A stretch of DNA of 64,000 bases from Deinococcus metalli (GCF_014201805.1 NZ_JACHFK010000001.1:372001-436000), one strand, 5' to 3'. Numbered from the stretch's first letter, positions 37,306 to 47,926 are shown. A program made the numbers and translations. The notes: a model not told the origin generated them from the letters alone.

Positions 37306-37317
37306 AGGATGCCCCCG

Positions 37318-37932
37318 TTAGTAGTAATAGTCTTGGCGGACGACCACGCCGTACTCCGCATTTTTGCCCTGGATTACGGAGCCGTTCTCACTGCTTGAAC
37401 AGTCTTCATTCACCCAGGACAGATTGATCAACCCTGGCAGTTTGAGAGGGGAGAACAGCCGCTCTGTTATCTCTCTGAACTCTGGCACTGTGATGGGCTG
37501 CGTGATGCCGAGCGCAAATTCTGGAAAGACGTCTACGGCGGTGTCAGAAGTGAAGACACAGATGGCGAGCGTGTATCCGGTGGGGTAAGTGAAATCTCCG
37601 GCGTCGAACCTCCAAATCTTGGCGGGTGCCTTGGCCACTTTCGTCTCGGTAACGCCACAGAGCTCAACTGGAATTGAAGGGTGGCGAGTGTCAATTGGGT
37701 AGGACGTATGAATGACGTCAAATTCATCCAGATCGTGCTCAAATGCATGATCAGGATGAAAGTAGACTCTGATATGTTCTGGCTCGCCGTTCAGATCGCT
37801 GTCGGCCGAGAAGACAGTGTGTACCGTGGCGTCAAGTCTGTTCAGCTGACGCCACAGCCTCCTGTCCAACGCGTCCGATGCGTTTTTACACTGACGCACA
37901 CGTAGAACGTGGAGACGACTTGAGAACGACAC
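37318..37932 (-). CDS. Hypothetical protein inserted in acyl-CoA operon
   Basis: The 204-residue product has no signal or membrane span. It is rich in Asp, Glu and aromatics and ends YYY. Its bases are clearly less GC-rich than those of its neighbours. The GTG directly follows the stop of the YciI-like gene, with GGTGGAG very close ahead, so the true start may lie a little further in. It lies between genes of one pathway yet shows no relation to acyl-CoA enzymes. Recent insertion is likely. The function is unknown. Confidence 0.6.
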   Translation of the reverse strand: MSFSSRLHVLRVRQCKNASDALDRRLWRQLNRLDATVHTVFSADSDLNGEPEHIRVYFHPDHAFEHDLDEFDVIHTSYPIDTRHPSIPVELCGVTETKVAKAPAKIWRFDAGDFTYPTGYTLAICVFTSDTAVDVFPEFALGITQPITVPEFREITERLFSPLKLPGLINLSWVNEDCSSSENGSVIQGKNAEYGVVVRQDYYY

Positions 37933-38247
37933 TCACTCCACCAGCGGAATGCCCTCGATGGTCAGGGCCTTGCCGCGCTTGACCGGGGTGAAGGGCAGGT
38001 AGGTGTACTCCGAGCAGTTCTCGACCACGAAGGGGTCTTCCGCGAAGATCGCCTCGAGCTGTGCCTGGCTGTCGGCGCGGGCCACGATCACGCCGCCCTG
38101 GCCGCTCACCATTCGCCCCGAGACGAGGAAGACCCCGGAGCGGTAGTGCTGGTCCAGCCACTCGCGGTGGCGGGGCGTGACCTCGGCGATCTCGGATTTG
38201 GGTTTCAGGTACGTGCTCTGGATGATCCACAGGGTCGGGGTGTCCAT
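37933..38247 (-). CDS. YciI-like protein
   Basis: This 104-residue single-domain protein opens LWIIQSTYLKP and contains HREWLDQHYRSGVFLVSG, the usual His-rich block of YciI-like folds, and ends FTPVKRG. YciI-like proteins are small dimers, some with hydrolase or dehalogenase activity. TAGGCT lies seven bases before the ATG, giving it its own promoter just after thiolase (five-base gap). Confidence 0.85.
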   Translation of the reverse strand: MDTPTLWIIQSTYLKPKSEIAEVTPRHREWLDQHYRSGVFLVSGRMVSGQGGVIVARADSQAQLEAIFAEDPFVVENCSEYTYLPFTPVKRGKALTIEGIPLVE

Positions 38248-38252
38248 GGCCG

Positions 38253-39434
38253 TCAGCCTACCCGCTTCACGGCCAGGGCAAGGCCGTTTCCGCCGCCCAT
38301 GCACAGCGTGGCGACGCCGGTTTCCTTGTCCTGCTGCTTCAGGGCGTGCAGCAGCGTGACCAGGATGCGGGCGCCGCTCGCGCCGATGGGGTGGCCCAGC
38401 GCGACGGCGCCCCCGTTCACGTTCACGCGCGCCGGGTCGAGAGCCAGCTCCCGGCTGACGGCGAGGCTCTGCACGCTGAAGGCCTCGTTGAGTTCCCACA
38501 GGTCAACGTCGCTGACGTGCCAGCCGAGCTTCGAGAGCAGCTTGTTCGTGGCCGGAACGGGAGTCATCATCACCCATTCGGGCGCGAGGCCGCCGGTGGC
38601 ATAGTCCACGATTTCCGCGAGGGGGGTGAGGCCGTGGGTGCGGGCGTAGTCCTTGCTGACGACCATGACGCTGGCCGCGCCGTCGTTCAGGCCGGGAGCG
38701 TTGCCGGCGGTCACGCTGCCGCCCTGTTTGAAGGCCGGTTTGAGTCTGCCCAGCGCGTCCTCGCTGGTGTCGGCGCGCGGCCCCTCGTCGGCGTCCACCA
38801 CCATCTCACCCTTGCGGCCCTTCACCGTTACCGGCACGATCTCGTCGGTGAAGCGCCCGGCCTGTTGCGCGGCGACGGCCCGGCGGTGGCTCTCGGCGGC
38901 GTAGGCGTCCTGTTCCTCGCGCGAGATGGCATATTTGTCGGCCACGCGCTCGCCGGTCAGGCCCATGCCCTCGTCGTTGATCGAGCACCACAGGCCGTCC
39001 TGCGTGTTCGCGTCGAGCACCTGGGCGTGGCCCAGGCGGTAGCCCTTGCGCGCGCCGGGGAGCAGGTGCGGCGCATTGCTCATGGATTCCATACCGCCCG
39101 CGAGAACGGCGTGCTGGTCGCCGGCGCGGATGCTCTGGGCGGCAAGGATCACGGCCTTCAGGCCGCTGCCGCAGACCTTGTTGATGGTCAGCGCCCCGAC
39201 CTCAGGGCTCAGGCCGGCGCGCAGTGCCGCCTGCCGGGCGGGATTCTGCCCGCACCCGGCCTGCACGACCTGCCCCAGGACGACTTCCTCGATGGCCTCG
39301 GCCGGCAGGCCGCTGCGCCGCAGGGTCTCGCGCAGGGTGATGGCGCCCAGGTCCACGGCGGACACGCTCTCCAGCGCCCCGAGGAACTTTCCAGTCGGCG
39401 TGCGCGACGCCGCGACGATCACTGCTTTGGACAT
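38253..39434 (-). CDS. Acetyl-CoA acetyltransferase (thiolase)
   Basis: The 393-residue biosynthetic-type thiolase joins or splits acetyl-CoA units. The active cysteine is in [12 protein letters not shown] near residue 88. The His lies in [17 protein letters not shown], and the second Cys in [11 protein letters not shown] near the C-terminus. Length and motifs are complete. It heads the run thiolase, YciI-like, unknown, 3-hydroxyacyl-CoA dehydrogenase. TATCCT lies six bases before the ATG. Confidence 0.95.
   Translation of the reverse strand: MSKAVIVAASRTPTGKFLGALESVSAVDLGAITLRETLRRSGLPAEAIEEVVLGQVVQAGCGQNPARQAALRAGLSPEVGALTINKVCGSGLKAVILAAQSIRAGDQHAVLAGGMESMSNAPHLLPGARKGYRLGHAQVLDANTQDGLWCSINDEGMGLTGERVADKYAISREEQDAYAAESHRRAVAAQQAGRFTDEIVPVTVKGRKGEMVVDADEGPRADTSEDALGRLKPAFKQGGSVTAGNAPGLNDGAASVMVVSKDYARTHGLTPLAEIVDYATGGLAPEWVMMTPVPATNKLLSKLGWHVSDVDLWELNEAFSVQSLAVSRELALDPARVNVNGGAVALGHPIGASGARILVTLLHALKQQDKETGVATLCMGGGNGLALAVKRVG
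38255..38260 (-). promoter_or_regulatory. -10 box, YciI-like gene
   Basis: TAGGCT on the minus strand, seven bases before the ATG and inside the 3' end of the thiolase gene. Confidence 0.4.
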
Positions 39435-39440
39435 GGGGGC

Positions 39441-39446
39441 AGGATA
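39441..39446 (-). promoter_or_regulatory. -10 box, thiolase gene
   Basis: TATCCT on the minus strand, six bases before the ATG. Confidence 0.45.
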
Positions 39447-39523
39447 GCGCGGCGACCCTAACGCCCGTTAGGTCTGCCGGGACGGGCTGGCCGCGCCCCG
39501 TATGCTGTCGCGGTGAGATTGAC

Positions 39524-40399
39524 TTGATCAGCGGCGTGACGCTCGGCCTCCTCGCGGCGCTCGCGTGGGGGCTGGCGGACTACCTGGCCCAGCCCGCGTC
39601 CCGGCACCTGGGCGCCGTGCGGGCGTCGCTGGCGGCGCAGGCGTTCGGCGCCGCCGCCCTGCTGGTCGCGCTGTGGCTGCGCCGCGACCTTCCCTTTCCG
39701 GCGGACGGCGCCGCGTGGGCGTGGGCGCTGGGGGCGGCGGTGCTGGGCACGGTGGGCGCGCTGGCGTTCTACGAGGCGCTGCGGGTCGGCACCCTGGCGA
39801 TCATCGCGCCGATCACCGGCAGTTACGGCGCGGTCACGGCGCTGCTCGCGTGGCTCGGCGGTCAGCACCTGGGTCCACTGGGCGTCCTGGGGCTGATCGT
39901 CGCGCTGCTAGCGGTGGTGCTGGTGTCGGGCGCTGGCCCGGACGCGTCTCGGACGGCGGCGGGGCTCGGCCGCGCGCGGGGGGTGGGCTGGGCGGTCCTG
40001 TCGGCTGCCGCGCTCGGCGCGTGCTTCTGGGTGATGGGCTTTGGCCTGATGCCGCGGCTGGGCGGCCTGCCCGGCACGTGGGCCATGCGCCTGTGCAGCC
40101 TGGGCCTCACTGCGCTCACGCTGCTGCTGCTGCGCCCGTCCCGGCCCGCGGCCCGGCCCACGTCGGGGTGGCCGGGGCTGAGGTACGCCGCCGCGTCCGG
40201 CGTGCTGTCCACCGCCGCCGTCGCCTTCACCGCCCTCGGACTGGGACGCGGCCAGGACGCGGTCGTGACCGTGCTGGGCAGCCTGTCGGTGGTCATCACG
40301 ACCGTGCTGGCCCTCGCGGTCGGCCGGGAACGCCTGAGCAGCCCGCAGTGGGCCGGCGTCGTGCTGGCCGTCGCGGGCATCCTCCTGACCGGCCTGTAA
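39524..40399 (+). CDS. EamA-family (DMT) transporter
   Basis: The roughly 291-residue protein has ten predicted spans arranged as two EamA repeats. The first begins [18 protein letters not shown] and ends near [17 protein letters not shown]. The second starts [18 protein letters not shown] and ends [16 protein letters not shown]. Such carriers export metabolites or amino acids, and the cargo cannot be read here. The start is unsure: TTG 39524 is in frame after GTGAG, and GTG 39536 is an alternative. A TATGCT box lies at 39501-39506. Confidence 0.88.
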   Translation: MISGVTLGLLAALAWGLADYLAQPASRHLGAVRASLAAQAFGAAALLVALWLRRDLPFPADGAAWAWALGAAVLGTVGALAFYEALRVGTLAIIAPITGSYGAVTALLAWLGGQHLGPLGVLGLIVALLAVVLVSGAGPDASRTAAGLGRARGVGWAVLSAAALGACFWVMGFGLMPRLGGLPGTWAMRLCSLGLTALTLLLLRPSRPAARPTSGWPGLRYAAASGVLSTAAVAFTALGLGRGQDAVVTVLGSLSVVITTVLALAVGRERLSSPQWAGVVLAVAGILLTGL

Positions 40400-40453
40400 G
40401 CGGACCGGGCGCATATCCCGGCACCGCTGACAGACCCGTTTTGCGCCGCGTGG

Positions 40454-40459
40454 TAGCGT
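40454..40459 (+). promoter_or_regulatory. -10 box of ffh
   Basis: TAGCGT lies seven bases before the ATG of ffh. A weak TANNNT match. Confidence 0.35.
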
Positions 40460-40466
40460 TGACGGC

Positions 40467-41800
<1,334 letters not shown>

Positions 41801-41804
<4 letters not shown>

Positions 41805-41829
41805 CACCCTCCGCCGGCGTCCGTATACT
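41801..41829 (+). promoter_or_regulatory. Sigma-70 promoter of tRNA-Lys
   Basis: TTGACA (41801-41806) and TATACT (41824-41829) are 17 bases apart, near-perfect consensus. The -35 box overlaps the ffh stop codon. The predicted start is near 41836, about 36 bases before the tRNA, and the leader holds a TCAGCGC/GCGCTGA stem. Confidence 0.8.
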
Positions 41830-41871
41830 CAGCCCCGCTGTCAGCGCCTGCCCCGCAGGTTGCAGCGCTGA

Positions 41872-41947
<76 letters not shown>

Positions 41948-41951
41948 AGAA

Positions 41952-41972
41952 AACCCCGTCTCTGACGGGGTT
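41952..41972 (+). terminator. Terminator hairpin after tRNA-Lys, element copy
   Basis: AACCCCGTC and GACGGGGTT pair perfectly around TCT. It closely resembles the hairpin after the right repeat (62346-62366), sharing CCCCGTCTCTG then CGGGG. Confidence 0.75.
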
Positions 41973-42187
41973 GCTTCGTTGCCTCTGACACGCTGATGTG
42001 GCCCATAAGGCCCGGCGTGGCCCAAACGCGGCCCATTCGGTTTCTGAAGGGGACAGCCCGGCGAAAGAGGAAGTCGCCAGCCTGTTCGCAGCACGCACGC
42101 TACTCGCAATACGAATCCAGCCTATGTACCCCCTAAAAAAGTGGGGCAAGTGGTGCATGTATAAGGAAAAGCCCGACCCTGAGGGCT

Positions 42188-42230
42188 GAAAGTCTTGCAC
42201 CACGCATAAACGGCGTGGTGCAAGACTTTC
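42188..42230. repeat. Perfect 18-bp inverted repeat with two iteron copies
   Basis: GAAAGTCTTGCACCACGC and its exact complement flank a seven-base loop. Each arm holds one copy of the word CTTGCACCAC. It lies between attL and the integrase stop. Confidence 0.85.
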
Positions 42231-42260
42231 TGGAAATGCTGTCATGGAGTGCCTCAATCA

Positions 42261-42292
42261 CTTGCACCACTCATAACGCCGGGTGGTGCAAG
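42261..42292. repeat. Second inverted pair of CTTGCACCAC
   Basis: CTTGCACCAC at 42261-42270 faces GTGGTGCAAG at 42283-42292. A weaker copy (GTGGTGCATG) lies at 42150-42159. The words recur in the primase gene at 57664-57778. Confidence 0.8.
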
Positions 42293-42308
42293 GCGTCTAC
42301 CCGCCGGC

Positions 42309-43631
42309 CTAGCCCTTCCGGCGCGGGCTGGCCTTTCGGCTGGCCCGGCGCTGCAGCCCTGGCCCGCGTGACCGTTCCGCTTCGCCGGGTCCGTCCTGCC
42401 CGCGTCCCACTTCCTTCGCCGGCCTGGCCCGCAGATCTGCCACCCCGAAGGCCAGCCCGCGCAGCTTGTCCGGCAGGGCATGGGCGTAGATGTTCAGGGT
42501 GGTGGACACCTGCTTATGACCGAGCATCTTCGATACGCTCACAGGATCCTCGCCCCGTGAGATGAGGTACGTTCCCGTACTGTGGCGCAGCGCGTGGGGG
42601 GACAGCAGCGGCACGCCGGCCCCCGCGCACGTCCGACGCATCACGGCGCGCAGCACATCCTGCCGCATGGGCCGGCCGTCCACAGACGGGAACAATGGCG
42701 CGTCCGGCTGCACGCCCTTGCCCCGGTATCCCTGCGCGCGGGCCTCAAGCTGCACGCGGCGCCGCATGTCTTCGATGATCTCCACCGCCTCACCGGACAG
42801 GTACACGCGGCGCACGCCGGCCGCAGTCTTCGGGCCCCCCTCGTAGTACTTGCCCTCGAACTCGCTGCGCGTCTTCGAGATTTCCACGAACGGCGCGCCT
42901 GTCTGGTCTTGTTGCACGTCGTCCCATGTCAGGCCCAAGCCCTCACCAATGCGGAGGCCGGTCAGAGCCAGGAAGGCCAGCGGCAGGGCGAACCGGTCTG
43001 CGCGGGCCGCGTCGACGAAGCGCGCCAGGTCGTCCGGATGAAAGTGCTTCACCCGCGCCGCCGTGGGCATGCCCCCCTTCGAGGGGGACAGCGGCCGGGC
43101 GTACTGCGCCGGGTTATCCCGCAGCAGGCCGTCCCCGATGGCCCGCTTGTAAGCGCCGGACAGTAAGACGTGGATCTGCCGCTGTGCGGAGTAGCCCAGC
43201 GGCGGGCGTTCCTTGCCCGTGACGGGATCCACGCGCTTTGTGCTGAGGGCCTGGAAGTACGCGCGCAGCCGGCGCGCGTCGATGCCCGCCGCCTTGAGGT
43301 GGGCCAGGTCCGGCGCCACATGCCGCGTGTACAGGGCCTCGTTATTCCACGCGGTGCGATCCGACCATGTGGCCGCCTTTGCCTGCATGAACTCCGTGAC
43401 CATCTGGCCCACGGTGAGCGACGCGGACACCGGGCGCTTGCCTTCGCCAGCTTCCTTCTGCGCGTCGATGATGGCCTTCTGCGCTTCCGTCTTCGTGCGG
43501 GCTGTACCGCTGCGCCGCTCTGCCGTGCCGTCCGGGTACCGCACCCGTACCCGCCACCGGATCCGCCCGGACGGCAGTTCCTCCATCGTCCCGGCGTGCC
43601 AGCCCTGCCGCCCCCGCGCCCTCCCCGTCAT
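42309..43631 (-). CDS. Tyrosine integrase
   Basis: This 440-residue site-specific recombinase moves the element in and out of tRNA-Lys. It has an N-terminal arm-binding-type segment, a SAM-like core-binding domain near residues 75-170 and a catalytic domain. Arg is in TGLRIGEGLGL near 226, Lys in GGPKTAAGVRRV, and His-x-x-Arg in SPHALRHSTG near 346. The final His lies in LGHKQVSTTLNIY, with the nucleophile Tyr near 381. All six key residues are present. A basic tail follows (SRKASPRRKG). TAACCT lies seven bases before the ATG. Confidence 0.95.
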   Translation of the reverse strand: MTGRARGRQGWHAGTMEELPSGRIRWRVRVRYPDGTAERRSGTARTKTEAQKAIIDAQKEAGEGKRPVSASLTVGQMVTEFMQAKAATWSDRTAWNNEALYTRHVAPDLAHLKAAGIDARRLRAYFQALSTKRVDPVTGKERPPLGYSAQRQIHVLLSGAYKRAIGDGLLRDNPAQYARPLSPSKGGMPTAARVKHFHPDDLARFVDAARADRFALPLAFLALTGLRIGEGLGLTWDDVQQDQTGAPFVEISKTRSEFEGKYYEGGPKTAAGVRRVYLSGEAVEIIEDMRRRVQLEARAQGYRGKGVQPDAPLFPSVDGRPMRQDVLRAVMRRTCAGAGVPLLSPHALRHSTGTYLISRGEDPVSVSKMLGHKQVSTTLNIYAHALPDKLRGLAFGVADLRARPAKEVGRGQDGPGEAERSRGPGLQRRASRKASPRRKG

Positions 43632-43638
43632 AGCCGAT

Positions 43639-43644
43639 AGGTTA
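43639..43644 (-). promoter_or_regulatory. -10 box, integrase gene
   Basis: TAACCT on the minus strand, seven bases before the ATG. Two direct GCCGATAG words (43633-43640, 43647-43654) overlap it and could be regulator sites. Confidence 0.42.
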
Positions 43645-43690
43645 ATGCCGATAGCTCCCGTAAGGGGCCGCGCCGGTTGGCACGAATAGC

Positions 43691-43696
43691 TATCTT
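43691..43696 (+). promoter_or_regulatory. -10 box, small gene next to integrase
   Basis: TATCTT lies six bases before the ATG at 43703. An inverted pair CGAATAG (43683-43689) and CTATTCG (43712-43718) brackets it. Confidence 0.42.
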
Positions 43697-43702
43697 GATG
43701 CC

Positions 43703-43939
43703 ATGCAAAGGCTATTCGTTCGGCCCGTCATTACAGATCAGGTTCATCAACGCCTGAGCGCGGGGTTGAAGGGCCAGGAGTTCGCAGATGTGGACGTTAC
43801 TTTCAGCACGACTGCCTTGCCGCTCGGCGAGGGCACCACGTTGATGTTTGCTCATAAGGACGTTGAGCAGGCTGAGCAAGCGCGGGATTGGTACGAGCAA
43901 CAGCTTAGGAAATTCGGCTACCAGACGGGAATGGTTTAG
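43703..43939 (+). CDS. Hypothetical protein, 78 residues
   Basis: The small product MQRLFVRPVITDQVHQRLSAG and on has a beta-alpha pattern with ALPLGEGTTLMFAHKD and an amphipathic end (AEQARDWYEQQLRKFG). It is transcribed away from the integrase gene from a shared 70-base region. An inverted repeat brackets its start, as for an autoregulated gene. Lower GC than the backbone. No family is recognised. A small DNA-binding or excisionase-type role is possible but unsupported. Confidence 0.6.
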   Translation: MQRLFVRPVITDQVHQRLSAGLKGQEFADVDVTFSTTALPLGEGTTLMFAHKDVEQAEQARDWYEQQLRKFGYQTGMV

Positions 43940-43972
43940 AACTCGGTGCCAACAAGGGTCACTCTGACCAGA

Positions 43973-46900
43973 TCACGCGGCATATGCCGTATTGTGCCCT
44001 CCGACAAGACGCGCCTGCCCCAATGCCACCAGCATTTCTAGGACTTCATCCACAGCTGATGGTCTCGCTCCAGCGAAGAAGCTCGCGACTTGACCAGCAG
44101 ACATCGGTCTTTCAGCCAACTGTAGAACCTCGCGAATGACAGAAGCTCGTTCTGCAAGTGTCTGCGGATAACGGCGCTGTGTTGACGCGACCGTCGGAGG
44201 CGGAGCAATGTCCATTCCAAGTGTTCTGGCAACCCTTCCTTTCGGATCCTGATACGCGGGGCGCAGGTAGCGCACCACGCCCTGGCGTTCCTCCTGAGCG
44301 CGTGCAGCGTTGAGAGCAGTCAAGCGGGCCAGTATGTCCTGGGCGCTGAGCGCGCCCTCCCACCCGTACTCGGCCTGCACCAGAGCGTCAAGCTCGTCAT
44401 GGTAGTCGCGCAGCACGGTGACCGCGCCGTCCATCAGAACGCGCTGTTCTTTGGCTGTCAGCTTGCGACCAGCGCGCAGGGCCTCGACGACGTTGTACAT
44501 GTCGGTCATAGTGAGAGACTCGTGCTCGGCAAGGCGGGCCTTGCGGAACGCGTCGAGCGCCTCGGCCTTCTTACGGATTGCCTGTGCCTGTGCGACGGTT
44601 GATGTTGGGAAAGGAAACGTTTCGAAGCAACGGGACTTGTTGTAACGCGGATCGTTGCCAACCCCTAGTCGGCTCCCCTGCGCCAGAGCCCAGGTGACGT
44701 GAATACGGCTACTTAGCACTCCAAGGGCATAGGCATCGTCGAGGGCGATGTTGACCAGCATATTGTCGGGCAGAATGCTGGCATCCATGAACTGGAAGAA
44801 GCGATGCTTGCTGGTTTCTACTGTCACGATGTAGCGGGGCAAGCCAGCGAGTTGGGAACGCAACTTCGGATTCGGCTCACCGAACAACCACCAGCGCTGC
44901 TTGCGTGTTGCCCGATTGTTGTGATCTCGTTCGGGTTTCACGGTCAACCGCAGGTGCTGATAAATTTCCGGATAGAGAGTTCGCGCTTCGTCCTCGCTCA
45001 TACCGAAGAGATCGATGACACGCACATCGCGCGGCCGCGAGGTCACGTCACGTCCATTGCGGTATTCGCGCAGGTGCTTCTCAATTCCAGGAATTCTCCC
45101 AAGACCGAGGTCGTGGGCGTCCGTTTTCTTATCGCCAGTCTCCAGATTGAAGTTAGTCAGCGTGGGTACGACGAAGCCGGCCCCGAACAGCTGAACACCG
45201 CGATTACTGATATCGGCGTTCCCAACCAGTTCGGTGGCAGATGTGACGTCGGCCCCAACGGTCAGGTCAGCATTGATCCGCCCGGTTGCCTCGGTGGTCT
45301 TCACCGTGAACTCGCCGTTTTCACCGGCCACTTCATCAATAACTCGCTCTAGTAGGCCGTCACGCTGTCCGCGCGCCACCACCGTCATGGCGATGCGCAC
45401 CGCGGCGCCGTCGGCCTCATCTACCCACGGGTGATCCGGTACGGCATAGATCAAACTCAAGGGGCGTGCTGCCTTCACGCTTGCCTCCAAGTGATCTTCG
45501 ATCACGCGGCGGTTGAATGTCTGCTTGATGCTGTTGGTGGTCACAAATCCGAAACGCCGCACTCTCTGCATACTTGCCATCTGGGTGGCGGCCTTATGCC
45601 ACCAGTACATGACGAAGTCGGCGCTGTCTGGCACACCAATTTCGTGCTTGCTGGCTTTGTATGTCGTGCGTAACGCTTCGACATATCCGTCACCCAGCGT
45701 TTCGCGCATTGGTCCTGGCCCGATAAACGGTGGGTTACCAATGATGAAGTCCGCCGTCGGCCATATGGTCTTCGCGGGGTTGAGGTAGAGGAAGTCGTGC
45801 ACGCGCGCTTCAGGATCGGGTACTTCGAGGCCCGTGATTGAGCTCCTGGTTGTCGTGATGCCATCCCAGCGCGTAACGGGTTGCCCATCCTTACCGATAC
45901 GGTCCGTCTTTCCCGAGTAGGTCAAGACCGCGTCCACCTGCCGGACATTCTTGTATGCCTTGAGGATCGGTTCAGCTGGGCCGGCGCCAGCGTGGGCCCG
46001 GCTGTACAGCTGCAGATAACCGATCCACAACACAAGTTCAGCCACTTTCGCTGCACGTGGGTTGACTTCGAGACCTAAAAACTGCTCAGGACCGACATCT
46101 GTCAATGGACGGGGACCACCCAGTCCGTCGAGCGTCTCGATCACCTCGTTCTCAAGGCGTTTGATCAACTCCATTGCGACATACAGAAAGTTGCCTGTGC
46201 CACATGCTGGGTCAAGGATTCTCTGTTTCTGCAAGTGAGCCAGAAACGCGCTGATGAGTTTGCGCGCGTCCGCTTGCCCTTCGCCGACGTCCTTGGCCCG
46301 ATCCAGGGCGGCCTGTACTGCCACTTGCACCCCGCCCCAATCAGCTCGGAGTGGATTGATCACAACGTGGTTGACCAGTCGCTCCACGTACGGCCGAGGG
46401 GTGTAGTGAGCTCCTAGACGATGCCGTTCCACCGGATCTAGCGCCCGCTCGACGAGGGTGCCAAAAATGCTGGGTTCAACGTGACTCCAGTCATGGTCTG
46501 CGGCAGCGATGAATAGGTCAAGCTGTGCCTCGGTTACAGGGAGCACCTCGGCTTCCCGGAACAGGCCACCGTTGAAGTACTTGATGCGTTCTTGCAGGGC
46601 GACGCTGTAGCCACCCGTTGCCATGTTGCGCCAAAGTTCGTCGACAGTCGGAATGAATGCGTCCACGTGCGTGCGCATGCCTCGCAATGCGTTCCGGAAC
46701 TTCCGTTCGCCGATGAGTCCTATGTCTTCCGCAAACATGGTGAAGATCATCCGCATGAGGAAGCCACTAACCCGTTCTGGGGTCATTACCTGACCGTGGT
46801 CGTCAAGCTGGCCTTCCATGCTGCGACTGATCGTTGCAAGTGTCTTGGCGACCTGGCGCGTGACGTCCGCCGCGTGCACGCTCGGGTCGAGCTCCATCGG

Positions 46901-47509
46901 TCTCAGCCATATCTGGCGTAGGCGTTCCTGTATGACTGGGTCGTGTAGTTGCTCCAGAGTTATGCGGTGTGACCTGGCGTGTGGGAAAGGCAGATACGCG
47001 CCCCCGGAGCGTGTGAACTCCGCATACACCTCGATGGCATAGCCGACATCCACGACCAGTACGAAGGGTGGGCGGCCCTCGTCGGCGGGAAGAAGCCGTA
47101 CATACGCCTCAGCCTGTTCACGAGCACGGCGCATAAACGTATCCCACCCAGTGGTTCCGCGTTTGCCATGTCCCTTCTTGGTCCGCGGCGCCGCCTTCCC
47201 ACGCGCACTCTCCTCAAGCTTAGCCTCGTGTTCGACCCCCTGTTTGGCTTCCAGAACGAATGCGCCACGACGGTAAAGGTCTATCCGTCGTGGGTGCCTC
47301 CCACCGTCTTGATCGATCTCGTAGACAGTGCGCTCCAGTACATACCCGTTGTCACGGTCATCTGGACGGGTGCCCTTCGGAAGTGGGAGGTCTAGCAGCC
47401 GGCAAAGGTCAGCGAGAAAAAGCCCGTAGTTGGCGCGCTCGGCGCCTCCGGAAAGCGACCATTCGTCAATGAATGCATTGATGGCATCGGTGTCGATGGG
47501 CATGTGCAC
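43973..47509 (-). CDS. MmeI-like single-chain restriction-modification enzyme (type IIL/IIG)
   Basis: One chain of about 1178 residues seems to carry nuclease, methylase and target recognition. Near the start, RIDLYRRGAFVLEAKQG gives Asp, nine residues, then Glu-x-Lys (about residues 77, 87, 89), the spacing of the MmeI nuclease site. The adenine-methylase motifs are LDPACGTGNFLYVAME (motif I) and IIGNPPFIGPG (motif IV). A recognition domain follows, with FPFP near its end. A C-terminal extension of about 150 residues ends in a winged-helix-like block (ERPMSAGQVASFF). GTG 47509 has GGAGG seven bases upstream. An ATG at 47569 without a ribosome site is less likely. Such enzymes defend against foreign DNA. 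Confidence 0.88.
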   Translation of the reverse strand: MHMPIDTDAINAFIDEWSLSGGAERANYGLFLADLCRLLDLPLPKGTRPDDRDNGYVLERTVYEIDQDGGRHPRRIDLYRRGAFVLEAKQGVEHEAKLEESARGKAAPRTKKGHGKRGTTGWDTFMRRAREQAEAYVRLLPADEGRPPFVLVVDVGYAIEVYAEFTRSGGAYLPFPHARSHRITLEQLHDPVIQERLRQIWLRPMELDPSVHAADVTRQVAKTLATISRSMEGQLDDHGQVMTPERVSGFLMRMIFTMFAEDIGLIGERKFRNALRGMRTHVDAFIPTVDELWRNMATGGYSVALQERIKYFNGGLFREAEVLPVTEAQLDLFIAAADHDWSHVEPSIFGTLVERALDPVERHRLGAHYTPRPYVERLVNHVVINPLRADWGGVQVAVQAALDRAKDVGEGQADARKLISAFLAHLQKQRILDPACGTGNFLYVAMELIKRLENEVIETLDGLGGPRPLTDVGPEQFLGLEVNPRAAKVAELVLWIGYLQLYSRAHAGAGPAEPILKAYKNVRQVDAVLTYSGKTDRIGKDGQPVTRWDGITTTRSSITGLEVPDPEARVHDFLYLNPAKTIWPTADFIIGNPPFIGPGPMRETLGDGYVEALRTTYKASKHEIGVPDSADFVMYWWHKAATQMASMQRVRRFGFVTTNSIKQTFNRRVIEDHLEASVKAARPLSLIYAVPDHPWVDEADGAAVRIAMTVVARGQRDGLLERVIDEVAGENGEFTVKTTEATGRINADLTVGADVTSATELVGNADISNRGVQLFGAGFVVPTLTNFNLETGDKKTDAHDLGLGRIPGIEKHLREYRNGRDVTSRPRDVRVIDLFGMSEDEARTLYPEIYQHLRLTVKPERDHNNRATRKQRWWLFGEPNPKLRSQLAGLPRYIVTVETSKHRFFQFMDASILPDNMLVNIALDDAYALGVLSSRIHVTWALAQGSRLGVGNDPRYNKSRCFETFPFPTSTVAQAQAIRKKAEALDAFRKARLAEHESLTMTDMYNVVEALRAGRKLTAKEQRVLMDGAVTVLRDYHDELDALVQAEYGWEGALSAQDILARLTALNAARAQEERQGVVRYLRPAYQDPKGRVARTLGMDIAPPPTVASTQRRYPQTLAERASVIREVLQLAERPMSAGQVASFFAGARPSAVDEVLEMLVALGQARLVGGHNTAYAA

Positions 47510-47926
47510 CGCGAAACCTCCAGGGAATAGGCAATGAAAAGGCCGCGCTTGATCGCGCGCCTTCGGCATTGTTTAGTCCCCAGAGCCCCACCACGGAGGC
47601 TGGATTGCAACTATGGATTCACGATATGCAGACCTGTTTGAGCGTGTCGAGCGATGTTGCGGCAACCCCCCCCGATATGGTCGTAATTGCCCCCGAAGCG
47701 AGGTCTCACGGCACAGCTGATAGCAATCGTCTGTATGGCCGGAGCATGGACTATTCCATCGGTCCACCTGATAGAGCGGCCCCACAACCCCAAGCGCACG
47801 TTCCTTGACCGTCCCCAGAGGGCATAACCCCATGGACCGTCCCCCGCGAGGGTGTTTTATCCGTCCCCATCCGTCCCCACTGTGGCTCGCAACAAGGGGT
47901 TGTTCCTGGCTGATCCGCAGCGCAGG
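47510..47926. other. Intergenic region, no gene seen
   Basis: About 420 bases between the R-M gene and the next minus-strand gene. Reading frames here lack ribosome sites and have poor codon use. It holds an eight-base C run near 47667 and nothing else I can name. Confidence 0.5.

Larger units (their letters stand above)
41978..42308. other. Non-coding left end of the element
   Basis: This 331-base stretch has no credible gene. It holds the two inverted repeats built from CTTGCACCAC and a run of A residues near 42135. Integrase arm sites or an origin are possible uses. Confidence 0.6.

Noticed and set aside
42188..42292. A CRISPR array
   Set aside because: The repeated 10-bp words are too short and irregularly spaced, and they lie in inverted pairs. 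No spacers and no cas genes are in the window.
43973..47509. A DISARM or BREX methylase
   Set aside because: None of the partner genes of those systems is present, and the N-terminal D-x9-E-x-K site marks a self-contained nuclease-methylase.
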